From contig CAKZKT010000068.1 of NCBI GenBank assembly GCA_937124585.1, forward strand, positions 1 through 44,356: 44,356 nucleotides of DNA. The letters run 5' to 3'. The notes under the pieces were generated by a model that saw only the letters and a list, made by a program, of their open reading frames with translations, did no database searches and was not told where the DNA came from. The translations under genes were made by a program, and so were the position numbers. Numbering within the stretch: position 1 is the first letter of the stretch; the number at the start of each line of letters is the position of its first letter. Positions 1-10,947 of the stretch are shown here, piece by piece. The stretch comes from an uncultured Anaerolineae bacterium. GTDB lineage: Bacteria; Chloroflexota; Anaerolineae; CG2-30-64-16.

Positions 1-1172
<1,172 letters not shown>

Positions 1173-1216
1173 CTCATCCCCTCCGGAGAGGAAGCTGGAG
1201 ACCAACTTTGCCCGAT

Positions 1217-1246
1217 GTGCCAGGCACTCGACAAGATGCCCGGCAC
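1217..1246. repeat. Intergenic GTGCCAGGCAC palindrome (argG-argJ gap)
   Basis: Imperfect inverted repeat with arms GTGCCAGGCAC and a GTGCCGGGCAT-like partner around CTTGTCG. It has no T-run. It belongs to the same family as the copies at 13756, 13803, 25524, 31063 and 34352. Confidence 0.7.
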
Positions 1247-1273
1247 GCGGACGCGGCTTGTGTTTATGGCACG

Positions 1274-2542
1274 TTAGTCTCTCTTGAACGCCGTGTAGTC
1301 CGGGCCGGCATGTTTTCCGCGGCCGGCGCCTTCGATATCCAGCAACGCCGCAACCTTCATCGGCAGTCCGAACAGCTTGATGAAGCCCTCGGCATCCTTC
1401 TGGTTGTAGACGTCTTCCTCGCCGAAGGTGGCGTAATCCTCGCGATACAGGCTGTAGGGCGACTTGCGGCCGACAATCATGATGTTGCCTTTGTAGAGCT
1501 TGAGGCGCGCCGTGCCGGTGACATGTCGTTGGGTGACGGCCACGAACGCGTCCAATGCCTCGCGCAGCGGCGTGAACCACTGGCCGTTGTAGACCAGTTC
1601 GGCGTATTTCAGGGCGATCATCTGCTTGTACTGAAGCGTCTGCTTGTCCAGGCAGATCTGTTCCAGCGCGTCATGGCCGCGATAGAGGATCGTGCCGCCG
1701 GGCGTCTCGTAAACCCCGCGCGATTTCATGCCGACCAGCCGGTTTTCGACCAGGTCAATCCGGCCGACGCCATGCTTCGCGCCCAGCTTGTTGAGGGTGG
1801 TGACCAGATCAATCGGGCCCATCGCCACACCGTTGACTCGCTTGGGGATGCCGCTTTCGAAGTAGATCTCGACGTACTCCGGCTCGTCCGGCGCCTGCTC
1901 GGGATTCGTGGTGAGCTGATACATGTCATCGTTGGGCTCGTGCCACGGATCCTCCAGGCCGCCGCCCTCATGGCTCAGATGCCAGATGTTGCGATCGCGG
2001 CTGTAGATGGATTTGAGCGTCGCGGTGACGGGCACATTGTGCTCGGCCGCGTACTTCAGGGCGTCTTCGCGGCTGCGGATGTGCCATTCACGCCACGGCG
2101 CGATGATCCGCAGCTTGGGATTGAGCGCCATGACGGTCAACTCGAAGCGTACCTGGTCGTTGCCCTTGCCGGTCGCGCCGTGTGCCACGGCGTCGGCGCC
2201 CTCCAGCGCCGCGATCTCGACCAGCTTCTTGGCAATCAAGGGCCGGGCGAAGCTGGTGCCCAGCAGATATTCCTTCTCGTAGATGGCGCCGGCCAGCATG
2301 GTCGGATAGATATACTGCGTGATAAATTCCTCGCGCAGATCTTCCAGATAGAGCTTGCTGGCGCCGGAGGCAAGCGCCTTCGCTTCCAGGCCGGAGAGCT
2401 CTTCTTCCTGACCCAGGTTGGCGCAGAAACATATCACCTCGCAGCCATAATTTTCGACCAGCCACGGCACAATGCACGAGGTGTCCAGCCCACCCGAATA
2501 GGCGAGCACAACCTTGTTGACGGATTTCTTCGCTGCAGACAT
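1274..2542 (-). CDS. argG: Argininosuccinate synthase
   Basis: Joins citrulline and aspartate with ATP cleavage to give argininosuccinate. The 422-residue product has the N-type ATP-pyrophosphatase loop AYSGGLDTS at residues 14-22 and the family segments [15 protein letters not shown] and [12 protein letters not shown]. Length fits the family (about 400-440). ATG 2542 is preferred because AAGGAG lies 7-8 nt upstream; a start 42 nt further upstream would overlap hom by 17 bp and lacks such a box. It lies 25 bp after hom and is presumably cotranscribed from the argC promoter at 7.5 kb. Argininosuccinate lyase (argH), its usual partner, is not in view. Confidence 0.97.
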   Translation of the reverse strand: MSAAKKSVNKVVLAYSGGLDTSCIVPWLVENYGCEVICFCANLGQEEELSGLEAKALASGASKLYLEDLREEFITQYIYPTMLAGAIYEKEYLLGTSFARPLIAKKLVEIAALEGADAVAHGATGKGNDQVRFELTVMALNPKLRIIAPWREWHIRSREDALKYAAEHNVPVTATLKSIYSRDRNIWHLSHEGGGLEDPWHEPNDDMYQLTTNPEQAPDEPEYVEIYFESGIPKRVNGVAMGPIDLVTTLNKLGAKHGVGRIDLVENRLVGMKSRGVYETPGGTILYRGHDALEQICLDKQTLQYKQMIALKYAELVYNGQWFTPLREALDAFVAVTQRHVTGTARLKLYKGNIMIVGRKSPYSLYREDYATFGEEDVYNQKDAEGFIKLFGLPMKVAALLDIEGAGRGKHAGPDYTAFKRD

Positions 2543-2567
2543 GGCAGACTCCTTGGGGTGTAAGTTG

Positions 2568-3608
2568 CTAAATTTGCGAACCACGCATTATGTTGATCAC
2601 ATCCCGCAGTATGGCACCGGCTGTCGGCACAGGGCCACGCTCTTCCACTTTGTACATTTGCAAGCCCATGATGTCGGTCTCGAAAACGATGCCCATCTCG
2701 AAGCCGTTGACCTGGGCCAGGAAGCTGTCCGCGGGCAGCCATTCCGGCCGGACCGCCAACCGATAGCCGCCGACGTCTCGTTCGGCGGTCGCCACCAGCT
2801 TGACCACCTGCCCCTGGGCCGCGCCGTCCCGGATCTGCTCCGCGGTGATCCCCGTGATGCCAACGACCGCCGTGACGTCGGCCAGCGTGGCGGGCTGACA
2901 CAGGATGCTGTTGGCGATGATGACCAGCTTGTTTGCCGTATCCCAGCCTTCGACGTCCAGCCGGGGATCGGCCTCGGCCACCCCTTCGAGCTGGGCCTGC
3001 CGCAGGGCATCCGCGTAGCTCTGGCCGCGAGCCATCGCCGTCAGGATGGAATTGCTCGTCGCGTTGAAGATGCCGCGCACCGAGCGGATCGTGCAGCCGG
3101 CCAGATCGCGGCGGCCGATGTTCACCACGGGCAGGGCGCCGCACACGGTGGCGCTGTAGGCCAGTCCGACGCCGGCCTCTGCCGCTGCCTGCGTCAGCTC
3201 GCCGAAGGCGTGGACGAGCGGCCCCTTGTTCGCCAACACCACATGCATCCCGCGGCGGATGGCCGTCCGCACGCAGTCCAGCCCTGGCTGGCCGGTCTGC
3301 AGGTTCACCGGCGAAGCCTCCAGCAACAGGTCGGCCGGCGCCTGGGCGACCAGCTTGCGCGCGCTCATGCCGGGCACGCCGCCCAGGAAATCGCCGGTAC
3401 GGCCGCCGCGTTCCTTGTGCAGCCGCAGCGCGGTCGGATCTATTCCGCTCTCGGTCATCACCGCGCCGGACGAATCGGCTGCGGCGGTGAGTCGCAACTC
3501 CAGGCCGTACTGTTCCCGGAGCAGCGTGGCTTTTTCGGCCATCAGGGCGAGGAATGAGCGCCCCACATTGCCCAGGCCGACCAGGGCCACGCGTACAGAT
3601 TTCGTCAT
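2568..3608 (-). CDS. hom: Homoserine dehydrogenase, short form without ACT domain
   Basis: Reduces aspartate semialdehyde to homoserine, the branch point to threonine and methionine. The 346-residue product begins with a Rossmann loop, [14 protein letters not shown] (residues 7-20). It has the conserved VVLANKGP (123-130) and the signature region [13 protein letters not shown] (218-230). It lacks the C-terminal ACT domain that gives threonine feedback in longer Hom proteins. AGGAG precedes the ATG. It sits between the N-acetylglutamate synthase gene (16 bp gap) and argG (25 bp gap), so it would follow arginine-operon control. That is odd for an aspartate-family enzyme. The family is clear; another aldehyde-lactone dehydrogenase specificity cannot be excluded. 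Confidence 0.9.
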   Translation of the reverse strand: MTKSVRVALVGLGNVGRSFLALMAEKATLLREQYGLELRLTAAADSSGAVMTESGIDPTALRLHKERGGRTGDFLGGVPGMSARKLVAQAPADLLLEASPVNLQTGQPGLDCVRTAIRRGMHVVLANKGPLVHAFGELTQAAAEAGVGLAYSATVCGALPVVNIGRRDLAGCTIRSVRGIFNATSNSILTAMARGQSYADALRQAQLEGVAEADPRLDVEGWDTANKLVIIANSILCQPATLADVTAVVGITGITAEQIRDGAAQGQVVKLVATAERDVGGYRLAVRPEWLPADSFLAQVNGFEMGIVFETDIMGLQMYKVEERGPVPTAGAILRDVINIMRGSQI

Positions 3609-3624
3609 CGCCGCATCTCCTCGC

Positions 3625-4194
3625 TCACGATGTGCCCATCCGCAGCTTCAACCGCTGCATCCGGCCGATCTTCACCCCTTGCCACAGCTCCATGGCGATT
3701 TCCGGCGCCAGCGGCTTGGGGACGACCTGGGGCTCGGTCAGGTTCATCAGCATGGCGATCTCGTCGCAGGCATCGAACTTGGGACAATAGATGCATTCGT
3801 GCCAAATTTTGGGCGGAATAGTCCAGCGGTCCACCGTTACGAAGCCCAGCCGCGCGAAAAAGCTTTCCACCAACGTCAACGCGCAGATCTGTTTGTAGCC
3901 GTCGGCGCGGGCCTTGGCGACCAGCGCCTCGACGAGACGCTTGCCCAGGCCGCTGTTGCGAAATTCCGGCGCCACTGCCAGCGAACGCAACTCGACCAGA
4001 TCGTCGGTCAGCGGCACGTTCGAGCCGCAGCCGACAACCCGGCCATCGCACTCGGCGACCAGGAAGTCCTTGAGCACAGTACGGATCTGTTCCGCAGTGC
4101 GTGGCAACATGAGGTTTTGCGCGGCGTAGGCGTTGACGATCGCCAGGATGGCGCCGATATCCGTTTCGATCGCCGGCCGGATCGTTACTTCCAT
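3625..4194 (-). CDS. argA: N-acetylglutamate synthase, short GNAT type
   Basis: Acetylates glutamate with acetyl-CoA, the first step of arginine synthesis. The 189-residue product is a single GNAT domain with the acetyl-CoA loop RNSGLGKRL (79-87). After the GNAT core a short tail carries three cysteines, HECIYCPKFDACDE (Cys134, 137, 143), as in short ArgA-like synthases; a metal site is possible but unproven. There is no N-terminal kinase-like domain as in classical ArgA. ATG 4194 has GGAGAGGAG just upstream; an alternative ATG at 4212 lacks a box and touches the argD stop. The operon also has argJ, so this enzyme probably primes a cycle that ArgJ then sustains. Confidence 0.88.
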   Translation of the reverse strand: MEVTIRPAIETDIGAILAIVNAYAAQNLMLPRTAEQIRTVLKDFLVAECDGRVVGCGSNVPLTDDLVELRSLAVAPEFRNSGLGKRLVEALVAKARADGYKQICALTLVESFFARLGFVTVDRWTIPPKIWHECIYCPKFDACDEIAMLMNLTEPQVVPKPLAPEIAMELWQGVKIGRMQRLKLRMGTS

Positions 4195-4213
4195 CCTCTC
4201 CTCTCCGATCATA

Positions 4214-5404
4214 TCACAGTTCGGCCAGCACAGCGCGCAGCCGTTCGACCAGCAGATCTATTTCGCCGCGCGAGATGATCAGCGGCGGCACCAGGCGCAG
4301 GGTGTTCGTGCCCGCATTGATGAGGATCAGGCCGTGGCGATGGCCGGCGGCGATCACATCGGCCGCCGCGATGTCCAGATCCACGCCGATCATCAGCCCG
4401 CGGCCGCGCACCTCGGTGATGTGCGGCGAGTTGAGCTCCTCGATGCGTTCCATCAGGTACTCGCCTTTGGCCCGCACATCGGCCAGGAAAGCCGGGTCGG
4501 CAACGCGGCGCACCACCTTCTCGGCCACCGCAGCGACCAGCGGCCCGGCGGCGAAGGTGCTGCCATGTTCGCCGACGTGCATGACCTCGGCCACCTGCTG
4601 GGTCATCAGGATGGCGCCCATCGGCAGGCCGCCCGCCAGCGGCTTGGCAGCCGTGAGGAGATCGGGCGTGATCCCATAGCCCTGATGCGCCCAAAGATAG
4701 CCCGTGCGGCCGAGACCACACTGGATCTCATCGAAGATCAGCAGCGCATGGTGGCGATCGCACAGCGCGCGCAGCCCCTGCAGGAATTCCGGCGTGGCCG
4801 GATGGATGCCGCCCTCTCCCTGTACCGGTTCGACGATCACCGCGCACACGTCATCGCCCATCACCGCGGCCGTGCCCTCCAGGTCGTTGAACGGCGCGAT
4901 GCGCACACCGGGCAAAAGAGGGCGGAAGGGCGCCTGATATTTCTCGCGCGGGGTCGCCGCCAGCGCGCCAAAAGTGCGGCCGTGAAACGCGCCGGTGAAG
5001 GCCACGATGGCCGATTTGTCCGCACCGAAATGGTCGTGCGCCCATTTGCGTGCGAATTTGAACGCGCCTTCGTTGGCTTCCGCGCCGGAATTGGCGAAAA
5101 AGACCCGGTCGGCGAAACTGGTGTCGCACAGCTGCTGCGCCAGTCGAGCGTGGGGTGCGGTATGAAAGAGGTTCGACACGTGCCAAAGCTTGCCCGCCTG
5201 CTCGACCAGGGTCGCCACCAGCTCCGGGTCGGCATGGCCCAGCGCGTTGACGGCGATGCCTGCGGCGCAATCCAGATAGGCCCGGCCCTCGGTGTCGTAG
5301 AGCCAGCAGCCCTGACCATGATCCAGCACGAACGGCGCGCGGGCGTAGGTCTGAAGGACATATTGTTTTTCCAGGGCGAAAGTATTTTTGGTCTCAGATG
5401 CCAT
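4214..5404 (-). CDS. argD: Acetylornithine aminotransferase
   Basis: PLP enzyme that transaminates N-acetylglutamate semialdehyde with glutamate to N-acetylornithine; related members also act on succinyldiaminopimelate. The 396-residue product is full length for class-III aminotransferases. NSGAEANEGAFK (105-116) contacts the cofactor phosphate, FDEIQCGLGRTG (224-235) holds the PLP aspartate, and Lys254 in TAAKPLAGG is the Schiff-base lysine. AGGAG lies 7 nt before the ATG. It is third in the arginine operon, 41 bp after argB. Confidence 0.96.
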   Translation of the reverse strand: MASETKNTFALEKQYVLQTYARAPFVLDHGQGCWLYDTEGRAYLDCAAGIAVNALGHADPELVATLVEQAGKLWHVSNLFHTAPHARLAQQLCDTSFADRVFFANSGAEANEGAFKFARKWAHDHFGADKSAIVAFTGAFHGRTFGALAATPREKYQAPFRPLLPGVRIAPFNDLEGTAAVMGDDVCAVIVEPVQGEGGIHPATPEFLQGLRALCDRHHALLIFDEIQCGLGRTGYLWAHQGYGITPDLLTAAKPLAGGLPMGAILMTQQVAEVMHVGEHGSTFAAGPLVAAVAEKVVRRVADPAFLADVRAKGEYLMERIEELNSPHITEVRGRGLMIGVDLDIAAADVIAAGHRHGLILINAGTNTLRLVPPLIISRGEIDLLVERLRAVLAEL

Positions 5405-5445
5405 GTGTGCGCTCCTTTGACGGGTGAAACCGGGAGATTTGTTGA

Positions 5446-6216
5446 TTATCCGCTCACGATGGCAGTGCCTTTGCCGGCCGCCAGCCCATCCAGGTCGGTG
5501 ATCACTGCCTGATAGACGCCGCGTTCGACCGCGTCGGTGGCCGAACGCACCTTCGGGATCATGCCGCCGGTGATGTGACCTTCGGCGATCAGTTCTTCGA
5601 TCTGCGTCAGGCTGAGCGCGGCCACGGTGCGCCCTGCCACCTGTACCCCCGGCACATTGCTGACGAAGACCAGCTTGCTCGCTTCCACCGCCTTCGCTAC
5701 ACCGGCGGCTACGTGGTCGGCATTGACGTTGTACGCCAGGCCGTCTGCGCCGAGCGACACCGGCGAGATGACCGGCGTCAGGTCCAGGTCGAGCAGTTGC
5801 AGCAGCGCCTCGCCGTTGACCGTGGCCACCTGGCCGACCAGCCCCAGGCTTTTGCCGCGCACCGTCAGCGGGGTCGTGTGCACCAGCCCCAGGTCCACGC
5901 CGCTGAGGCCCAGCGCGTCCACACCGGCATTCACCAGCCAGCGCACCAGCCGGGTATTCACCGTGCCGTTCAGCACCATCTCGACCAGCCTCATGCTCTC
6001 CGGGCTGGTAGCGCGCAGCCCTTCGACCGTCTCGAACCCGACATCGAGCCGGCTGTGCAGGTCGCTGATCTCCTTGCCGCCGCCGTGGACGATCACCACA
6101 GCGTGTTCGGCCAACAATCCTTTGACCGCGGCCACGAATCCCGCCAGAAACGTCTCGTCTTCGACCTGGTTGCCGCCGATCTTGAGGACGAGGATGGGTT
6201 TATCGGTTGTGCTCAT
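5446..6216 (-). CDS. argB: Acetylglutamate kinase
   Basis: Phosphorylates N-acetylglutamate at the gamma-carboxyl, the step usually feedback-inhibited by arginine. The 256-residue product has the amino-acid-kinase start LVLKIGGNQ (9-17), the glycine loop VIVHGGGKEI (41-50), NVNADHVAAGVA near residue 170 and GGMIPKV near residue 215. It lacks the extended N-terminal helix of hexameric arginine-inhibited kinases, so allosteric inhibition may be weak; this is inferred from length only. AGGAG lies 7 nt before the ATG. A LysZ-like [LysW]-glutamate kinase was considered, but no lysW is present and argC, argD and argJ are of the acetyl type. Confidence 0.94.
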   Translation of the reverse strand: MSTTDKPILVLKIGGNQVEDETFLAGFVAAVKGLLAEHAVVIVHGGGKEISDLHSRLDVGFETVEGLRATSPESMRLVEMVLNGTVNTRLVRWLVNAGVDALGLSGVDLGLVHTTPLTVRGKSLGLVGQVATVNGEALLQLLDLDLTPVISPVSLGADGLAYNVNADHVAAGVAKAVEASKLVFVSNVPGVQVAGRTVAALSLTQIEELIAEGHITGGMIPKVRSATDAVERGVYQAVITDLDGLAAGKGTAIVSG

Positions 6217-6244
6217 CGGGCAGCTCCTGGATGTCGGGTGTCCC

Positions 6245-7288
6245 TCACATCAATCCCCACGTCTCCGGCAGGCCAAACATCACGTTCATGTTCTGCACGG
6301 CAGCGCCCGAAGCGCCTTTGCCGAGATTGTCAATGCTGGATGTGACGATCAACGTTCGGCTATCGGGCACGCAGGTCAGGCCGATGGCGCAGAAGTTCGT
6401 GTTCACCGTGTGGCCCATCGTGGCGACTTGTCCCGGCTTGAGCAGGTAGACTAGCGGCTCTGCGGCATACATCGCTTCATACTGGGCCCGGACATCGGCC
6501 TCCGTAATGCCCTCCGGAAGCGTGACATAAATCGTCGAGAGCATCCCCCGGCTGATCGGCGTCAGATGCGGCGAAAAAATGATCTGCCACCGCCGATTTG
6601 CCATTTGCCCATTTCCCCATTTGCCGATCTGTCCCAGCTCCTGTTCCATCTCCGGCAGATGGCGGTGGGTACGGCCGATGTTGTACGGGCTGAGGTTTTC
6701 ATTGGCTTCGACGAAATGGGTTTTGAGGCTGAGCGAGCGGCCGGCGCCGGAAACGCCCGATTTGCTGTCGGCGATCACCGTGCCGGTGAGCCAGTCGGCT
6801 TTGGCCAGCGGCGCCAGGCCCAGGATGACGCTGGTGGGGTAGCAGCCGGGATTGGCGATCAGATCGGCCTGCGCGATCTCGACCCGGTGCAGTTCCGGCA
6901 GGCCGTAGACCGCCTGCGCCAGCAGGTCGGTCTGCGTATGCGGATGGCCGTACCATTTGGCGTACACGGCGGGATCCTTCAGCCTGAAATCGGCGCTCAG
7001 ATCAATCACCCGTGCGCCGGCCTGGCGTGCCTTCGCCACCGGCTCCAGCGAGACACCATGAGGCAGGCAGCAGAAGACCAGGTCAACCGCGGTCGGGTCG
7101 GCTGCCGCCGCGACGATCAGACTGTATCGTCCGAGTGGGGGCGGCACGGTGAACACGTCGCCGAAGCGCTGGCCCGCCGAGTTCTCTGAGGTGAGCCAGA
7201 CGATGTGCGCTTCGGGGTGGCGTCCGAGCAGCCTGAGCAGTTCCAGACCGGTGTAACCGGTCGCACCGTAGATGCCTATCTTGATCAT
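6245..7288 (-). CDS. argC: N-acetyl-gamma-glutamyl-phosphate reductase
   Basis: NADPH-dependent reduction of N-acetylglutamyl phosphate to the semialdehyde. The 347-residue product starts MIKIGIYGATGYTGLELLRL (nucleotide-binding loop). It has the catalytic cysteine in ANPGCYPTS (Cys149) and the conserved THRHLPEMEQEL (208-219). ATG 7288 is chosen over an upstream GTG because GGAGAAG precedes it and the protein then starts as relatives do. Between THRHLPEMEQEL and FSPHLTPISRG lies an atypical segment, about IGKWGNGQMANRRWQ (221-235), encoded by an 8-bp simple repeat. It is the first gene of the operon, directly downstream of the leader terminator. Confidence 0.95.
   Translation of the reverse strand: MIKIGIYGATGYTGLELLRLLGRHPEAHIVWLTSENSAGQRFGDVFTVPPPLGRYSLIVAAAADPTAVDLVFCCLPHGVSLEPVAKARQAGARVIDLSADFRLKDPAVYAKWYGHPHTQTDLLAQAVYGLPELHRVEIAQADLIANPGCYPTSVILGLAPLAKADWLTGTVIADSKSGVSGAGRSLSLKTHFVEANENLSPYNIGRTHRHLPEMEQELGQIGKWGNGQMANRRWQIIFSPHLTPISRGMLSTIYVTLPEGITEADVRAQYEAMYAAEPLVYLLKPGQVATMGHTVNTNFCAIGLTCVPDSRTLIVTSSIDNLGKGASGAAVQNMNVMFGLPETWGLM
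6596..6634. repeat. 8-bp ATTTGCCC-type tandem repeat inside argC
   Basis: Five consecutive 7-8 bp units (ATTTGCC, ATTTGCCC, ATTTCCCC, ATTTGCCG, ATCTGTCC) lie within the argC frame. This kind of simple repeat is more usual between genes. The reading frame is preserved. Confidence 0.8.
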
Positions 7289-7305
7289 TATTTCTTCTCC
7301 ACAAC

Positions 7306-7337
7306 AAAAAACCAGCACCCTGGTCTGGGTGCTGGTT
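7306..7337 (-). terminator. Leader intrinsic terminator (attenuator) before argC
   Basis: On the minus strand AACCAGCACCC, loop AGACCA, then GGGTGCTGGTT followed by TTTT. This is a perfect 11-bp stem with a T-run, ending 18 nt before the argC ATG. It lies between the promoter at 7498-7526 and argC, so it must be read through for operon expression. Confidence 0.9.
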
Positions 7338-7386
7338 GCCTGTTGCGACGTTGGAGTTCGGCCCGCGCGCTTCCCTCGACCGGGTT

Positions 7387-7437
7387 TTAGCCGGCTGGCG
7401 TAAAGCGACGACGGGGGAAACGCAAGCTACAAGCCAC
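7387..7437 (-). CDS. Arginine leader peptide (16 codons, RRR)
   Basis: A 16-codon frame begins with GTG 7437 and reads MACSLRFPRRRFTPAG then TAA. Four of 16 residues are arginine, three consecutive (CGT CGT CGC). GGAG lies 7 nt before the GTG. It sits about 55 nt downstream of the predicted transcription start and 50 nt before the terminator hairpin at 7306-7337. Promoter, Arg-rich peptide, terminator and arg genes in this order fit ribosome-mediated attenuation: scarce charged tRNA-Arg would stall the ribosome at the RRR codons and alter leader folding. The antiterminator pairing was not identified by eye. Confidence 0.72.
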   Translation of the reverse strand: MACSLRFPRRRFTPAG

Positions 7438-7497
7438 GGAAATGCTCCGAACGACAAAGTGTTTGGATCGGTGCTTTGACTTTTTTGATCTGGCGAG

Positions 7498-7526
7498 AGT
7501 GTAGCACAAGTGGGCGCGGCTGTCAA
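7498..7526 (-). promoter_or_regulatory. Sigma-70 promoter of the arginine operon
   Basis: A consensus -35 TTGACA (7526-7521) and -10 TACACT (7503-7498) are separated by 17 bp on the minus strand. Predicted start is near 7491, giving a leader of about 200 nt before argC. No ArgR-type operator palindrome was recognised around it. Confidence 0.9.
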
Positions 7527-7593
7527 AACACGGTTGGCCGCTATGCAACATTCGAATCGCGGCGGGACAATCGGCTTATTTCCCGAACCACTA

Positions 7594-8295
7594 CTACCAG
7601 TAGTAGCGACGCCACTGGCGGATGCGGCGGGCGCGGGCCAGCCAGGGCAGGCACAGGATCAGGCCGGCGACGAACCCGCCGATGTGTGCGAACCAGGCCA
7701 CCCCCCCGGTCGCCGTATTCATGCCCAATGAGAGCACGCCATTGAAAAGCTGGAGCACGAACCACAAACCCAGCACCAGCACCGCCGGCAGAGAAGCAAT
7801 GCGGCCGAAATAGCCCAGCACAATGAGCGTATCTACGTGGGCGGTCGGGAAGAAGAGCAGGTAGGCAGCCAGCACGCCGGCAATGGCGCCGCTGGCGCCG
7901 ATGCCCGGAACGGTCGAACCCCACGAGGCGATCACCTGCGCGGCGCTGGCGGCGAAGCCGCAGAGAAAATAGAACACCAGGAACCAGAAATGCCCCATCA
8001 CCTCCTCGATGTTGTTGCCGAAAATCCACAAATAGAGCATGTTGCCCAGGATGTGCATGAAGCCACCGTGCATGAACATCGAGGTGACGAAAGTCAACCA
8101 GGTTTGAGGGCCGGGATCGGTGGCCACGCGCGCCGGGACAACGCCGAACAAGAAGATGGCCTGTTGCAAGCCCCGTTCGCCGAAAGCGCCCAACACCAAC
8201 ATCTGGAGCACAAAGACAGCGATGTTGGCGGCAATCAGGGTGACTGTTACCAGGGGGAAACGATAGGTCGGCAGATGATCGCGTATCGGTATCAT
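7594..8295 (-). CDS. Rhomboid-family intramembrane serine protease
   Basis: The 233-residue polytopic membrane protein cleaves transmembrane substrates; its substrates cannot be inferred. HGGFMHILGNMLYLWIFG (76-93) is the rhomboid core helix. GIGASGAIAG (131-140) carries the nucleophile Ser135, and FAHIGGFVAG (202-211) carries the catalytic His204. It opens MIPIRDHLPTYRFPLVT, the usual start of bacterial rhomboids of this type. ATG 8295 is only about 8 nt downstream of a TATACT box, and no Shine-Dalgarno is seen, so the mRNA may be nearly leaderless. It is divergent from asnS and stands alone, upstream of the arg promoter. Confidence 0.93.
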   Translation of the reverse strand: MIPIRDHLPTYRFPLVTVTLIAANIAVFVLQMLVLGAFGERGLQQAIFLFGVVPARVATDPGPQTWLTFVTSMFMHGGFMHILGNMLYLWIFGNNIEEVMGHFWFLVFYFLCGFAASAAQVIASWGSTVPGIGASGAIAGVLAAYLLFFPTAHVDTLIVLGYFGRIASLPAVLVLGLWFVLQLFNGVLSLGMNTATGGVAWFAHIGGFVAGLILCLPWLARARRIRQWRRYYW

Positions 8296-8348
8296 GGATG
8301 TCAGTATAGCACATTGGCCGTTAAATCGCCAGAGCCATTCAGGCCGAC

Positions 8349-8378
8349 GTGACAAATCGGCCCGGCGTATGATATAAT
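8349..8378 (+). promoter_or_regulatory. Promoter of asnS
   Basis: -35 GTGACA (8349-8354) and consensus -10 TATAAT (8373-8378) with an 18-bp spacer. Predicted start near 8385 leaves a leader of about 45 nt with CGGAG before the GTG start. Confidence 0.8.
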
Positions 8379-8428
8379 CTCGTCGTCTGGCCGATCTGAC
8401 CCGGAATACACACAAACGGAGTCCTCAC

Positions 8429-9778
<1,350 letters not shown>

Positions 9779-9881
9779 AACGTGAAGCGCGAGATGTGAA
9801 ACGGGCAACAGAAAGCATCGGGCGTCATGAAATCTCACATTTGACGCCTGACGCTCGGCACTCTCCACCGCGGAGTTCTCT

Positions 9882-10940
9882 TTGTCACCCAGCGCGTTCC
9901 TGCCGGTTTTCCTGCTGATCTTCTTGCTTGCTGCTGTCATCAGCATCACCATGGCGCCCGCAGCACACCGGCTCGGTCAACGCTTCGGCCTGGTAGACCG
10001 GCCGGGTGGCCGACGCCGGCACCACGGAGTGATCTCCAGGCTGGGCGGTATCGCGCTCTACGTCGGCTTCATGGCCGCACTGCTGGCGACCGTGCTGCTG
10101 CCGGCCGAGGTGCTGCCGCCGCGGCTCGACCCGAAGGAGGGGTATCGCCTGCTCGGCCTGGCGCTCGGCGCGACCACCGCGTTCGGCTTCGGCCTGCTGG
10201 ACGACAGATTTCAGTTTTCCAGCCGGCCGCAATACATCGCGCAGTTTCTGCTGGCGCTGATCGCCATCGCCTTCATCATCTTCATCGAGCGGATCAACAA
10301 TCCATTCGGCACGGAGCAGATCGTCTTCCCCTGGCCGGTCGTCGGCGGCCTGACGATCTTCTGGTTCATGGGGATGATCAACACGGTGAACTGGCTGGAC
10401 GGGCTGGACGGGCTGGCTGCCGGCATCTCGGCCATTCTCGCTGCGTTTTTGGTGATTCATATGCTGCGCGAGGGGCAGCTCAGCGTGGCATTGCTGCCGG
10501 CGGCCTTGCTGGGGGCCACGCTGGGGTTCCTGCCGTTCAACTTCAACCCGGCGCGCGTGTTCATGGGCAGTAGCGGCTCCTATTTCCTCGGCTGGACGCT
10601 GGCCGCGCTGGCGATCATGGGCGGCGCCAAAGTGGCGACCGTGCTGCTGGTGATGAGCCTGCCCATCCTCGATGTGGCCTGGCTTATCTACAATCGCTGG
10701 CGCACGGCGGGTAAACCCTCCGCGGCCGGCCGCGATCATCTCCACTATCGGCTGCTGGACCTGGGCTTCACACAACGCCAGATCGTTCTCGGCTATTACG
10801 GTTTTTGCGCGGCGTGCGGCGTGCTGGCGCTCAGCCTCGGCGCCCGCATCTTCAAGCTGCTGGCCTTGATCGGGCTGGCGGTCGCCGTCCTGGCTGTGTT
10901 GGTCTGGGCCAGCCGCCAGCCGCCGGCCAGGACGGACTGA
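9882..10940 (+). CDS. Polyprenyl-phosphate N-acetylhexosamine-1-phosphate transferase (WecA/TagO/MraY superfamily)
   Basis: Integral membrane enzyme that moves a sugar-1-phosphate from a UDP-sugar to undecaprenyl phosphate, starting a cell-surface glycan. The 352-residue product has about 10-11 hydrophobic segments. It carries family motifs GLLDDRF near residue 105, INTVNWLDGLDGLAAG near 165-180, and AGRDHLHYRLLDLGF near 285 (the histidine-rich loop of the WecA/TagO branch). The start is TTG 9882 with GGAG 6 nt upstream. The gap from asnS (9779-9881) holds only AACGTGAA/ATTTGACGC-like simple sequence. It converges with the glycosyltransferase gene, with 7 bp between stops. WecA or TagO substrate choice cannot be settled. 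Confidence 0.88.
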   Translation: MSPSAFLPVFLLIFLLAAVISITMAPAAHRLGQRFGLVDRPGGRRRHHGVISRLGGIALYVGFMAALLATVLLPAEVLPPRLDPKEGYRLLGLALGATTAFGFGLLDDRFQFSSRPQYIAQFLLALIAIAFIIFIERINNPFGTEQIVFPWPVVGGLTIFWFMGMINTVNWLDGLDGLAAGISAILAAFLVIHMLREGQLSVALLPAALLGATLGFLPFNFNPARVFMGSSGSYFLGWTLAALAIMGGAKVATVLLVMSLPILDVAWLIYNRWRTAGKPSAAGRDHLHYRLLDLGFTQRQIVLGYYGFCAACGVLALSLGARIFKLLALIGLAVAVLAVLVWASRQPPARTD

Positions 10941-10947
10941 GCGGCCG

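Noticed and set aside
5446-6216. LysZ-type [LysW]-glutamate/aminoadipate kinase
   Set aside because: No lysW or argX/lysX is present, and the neighbouring genes belong to the acetylated pathway.
7288-7500. T-box riboswitch in the arg leader
   Set aside because: The leader has no GGGTGG-ACCGCG-type T-box core; the Arg-rich leader peptide explains the terminator better.
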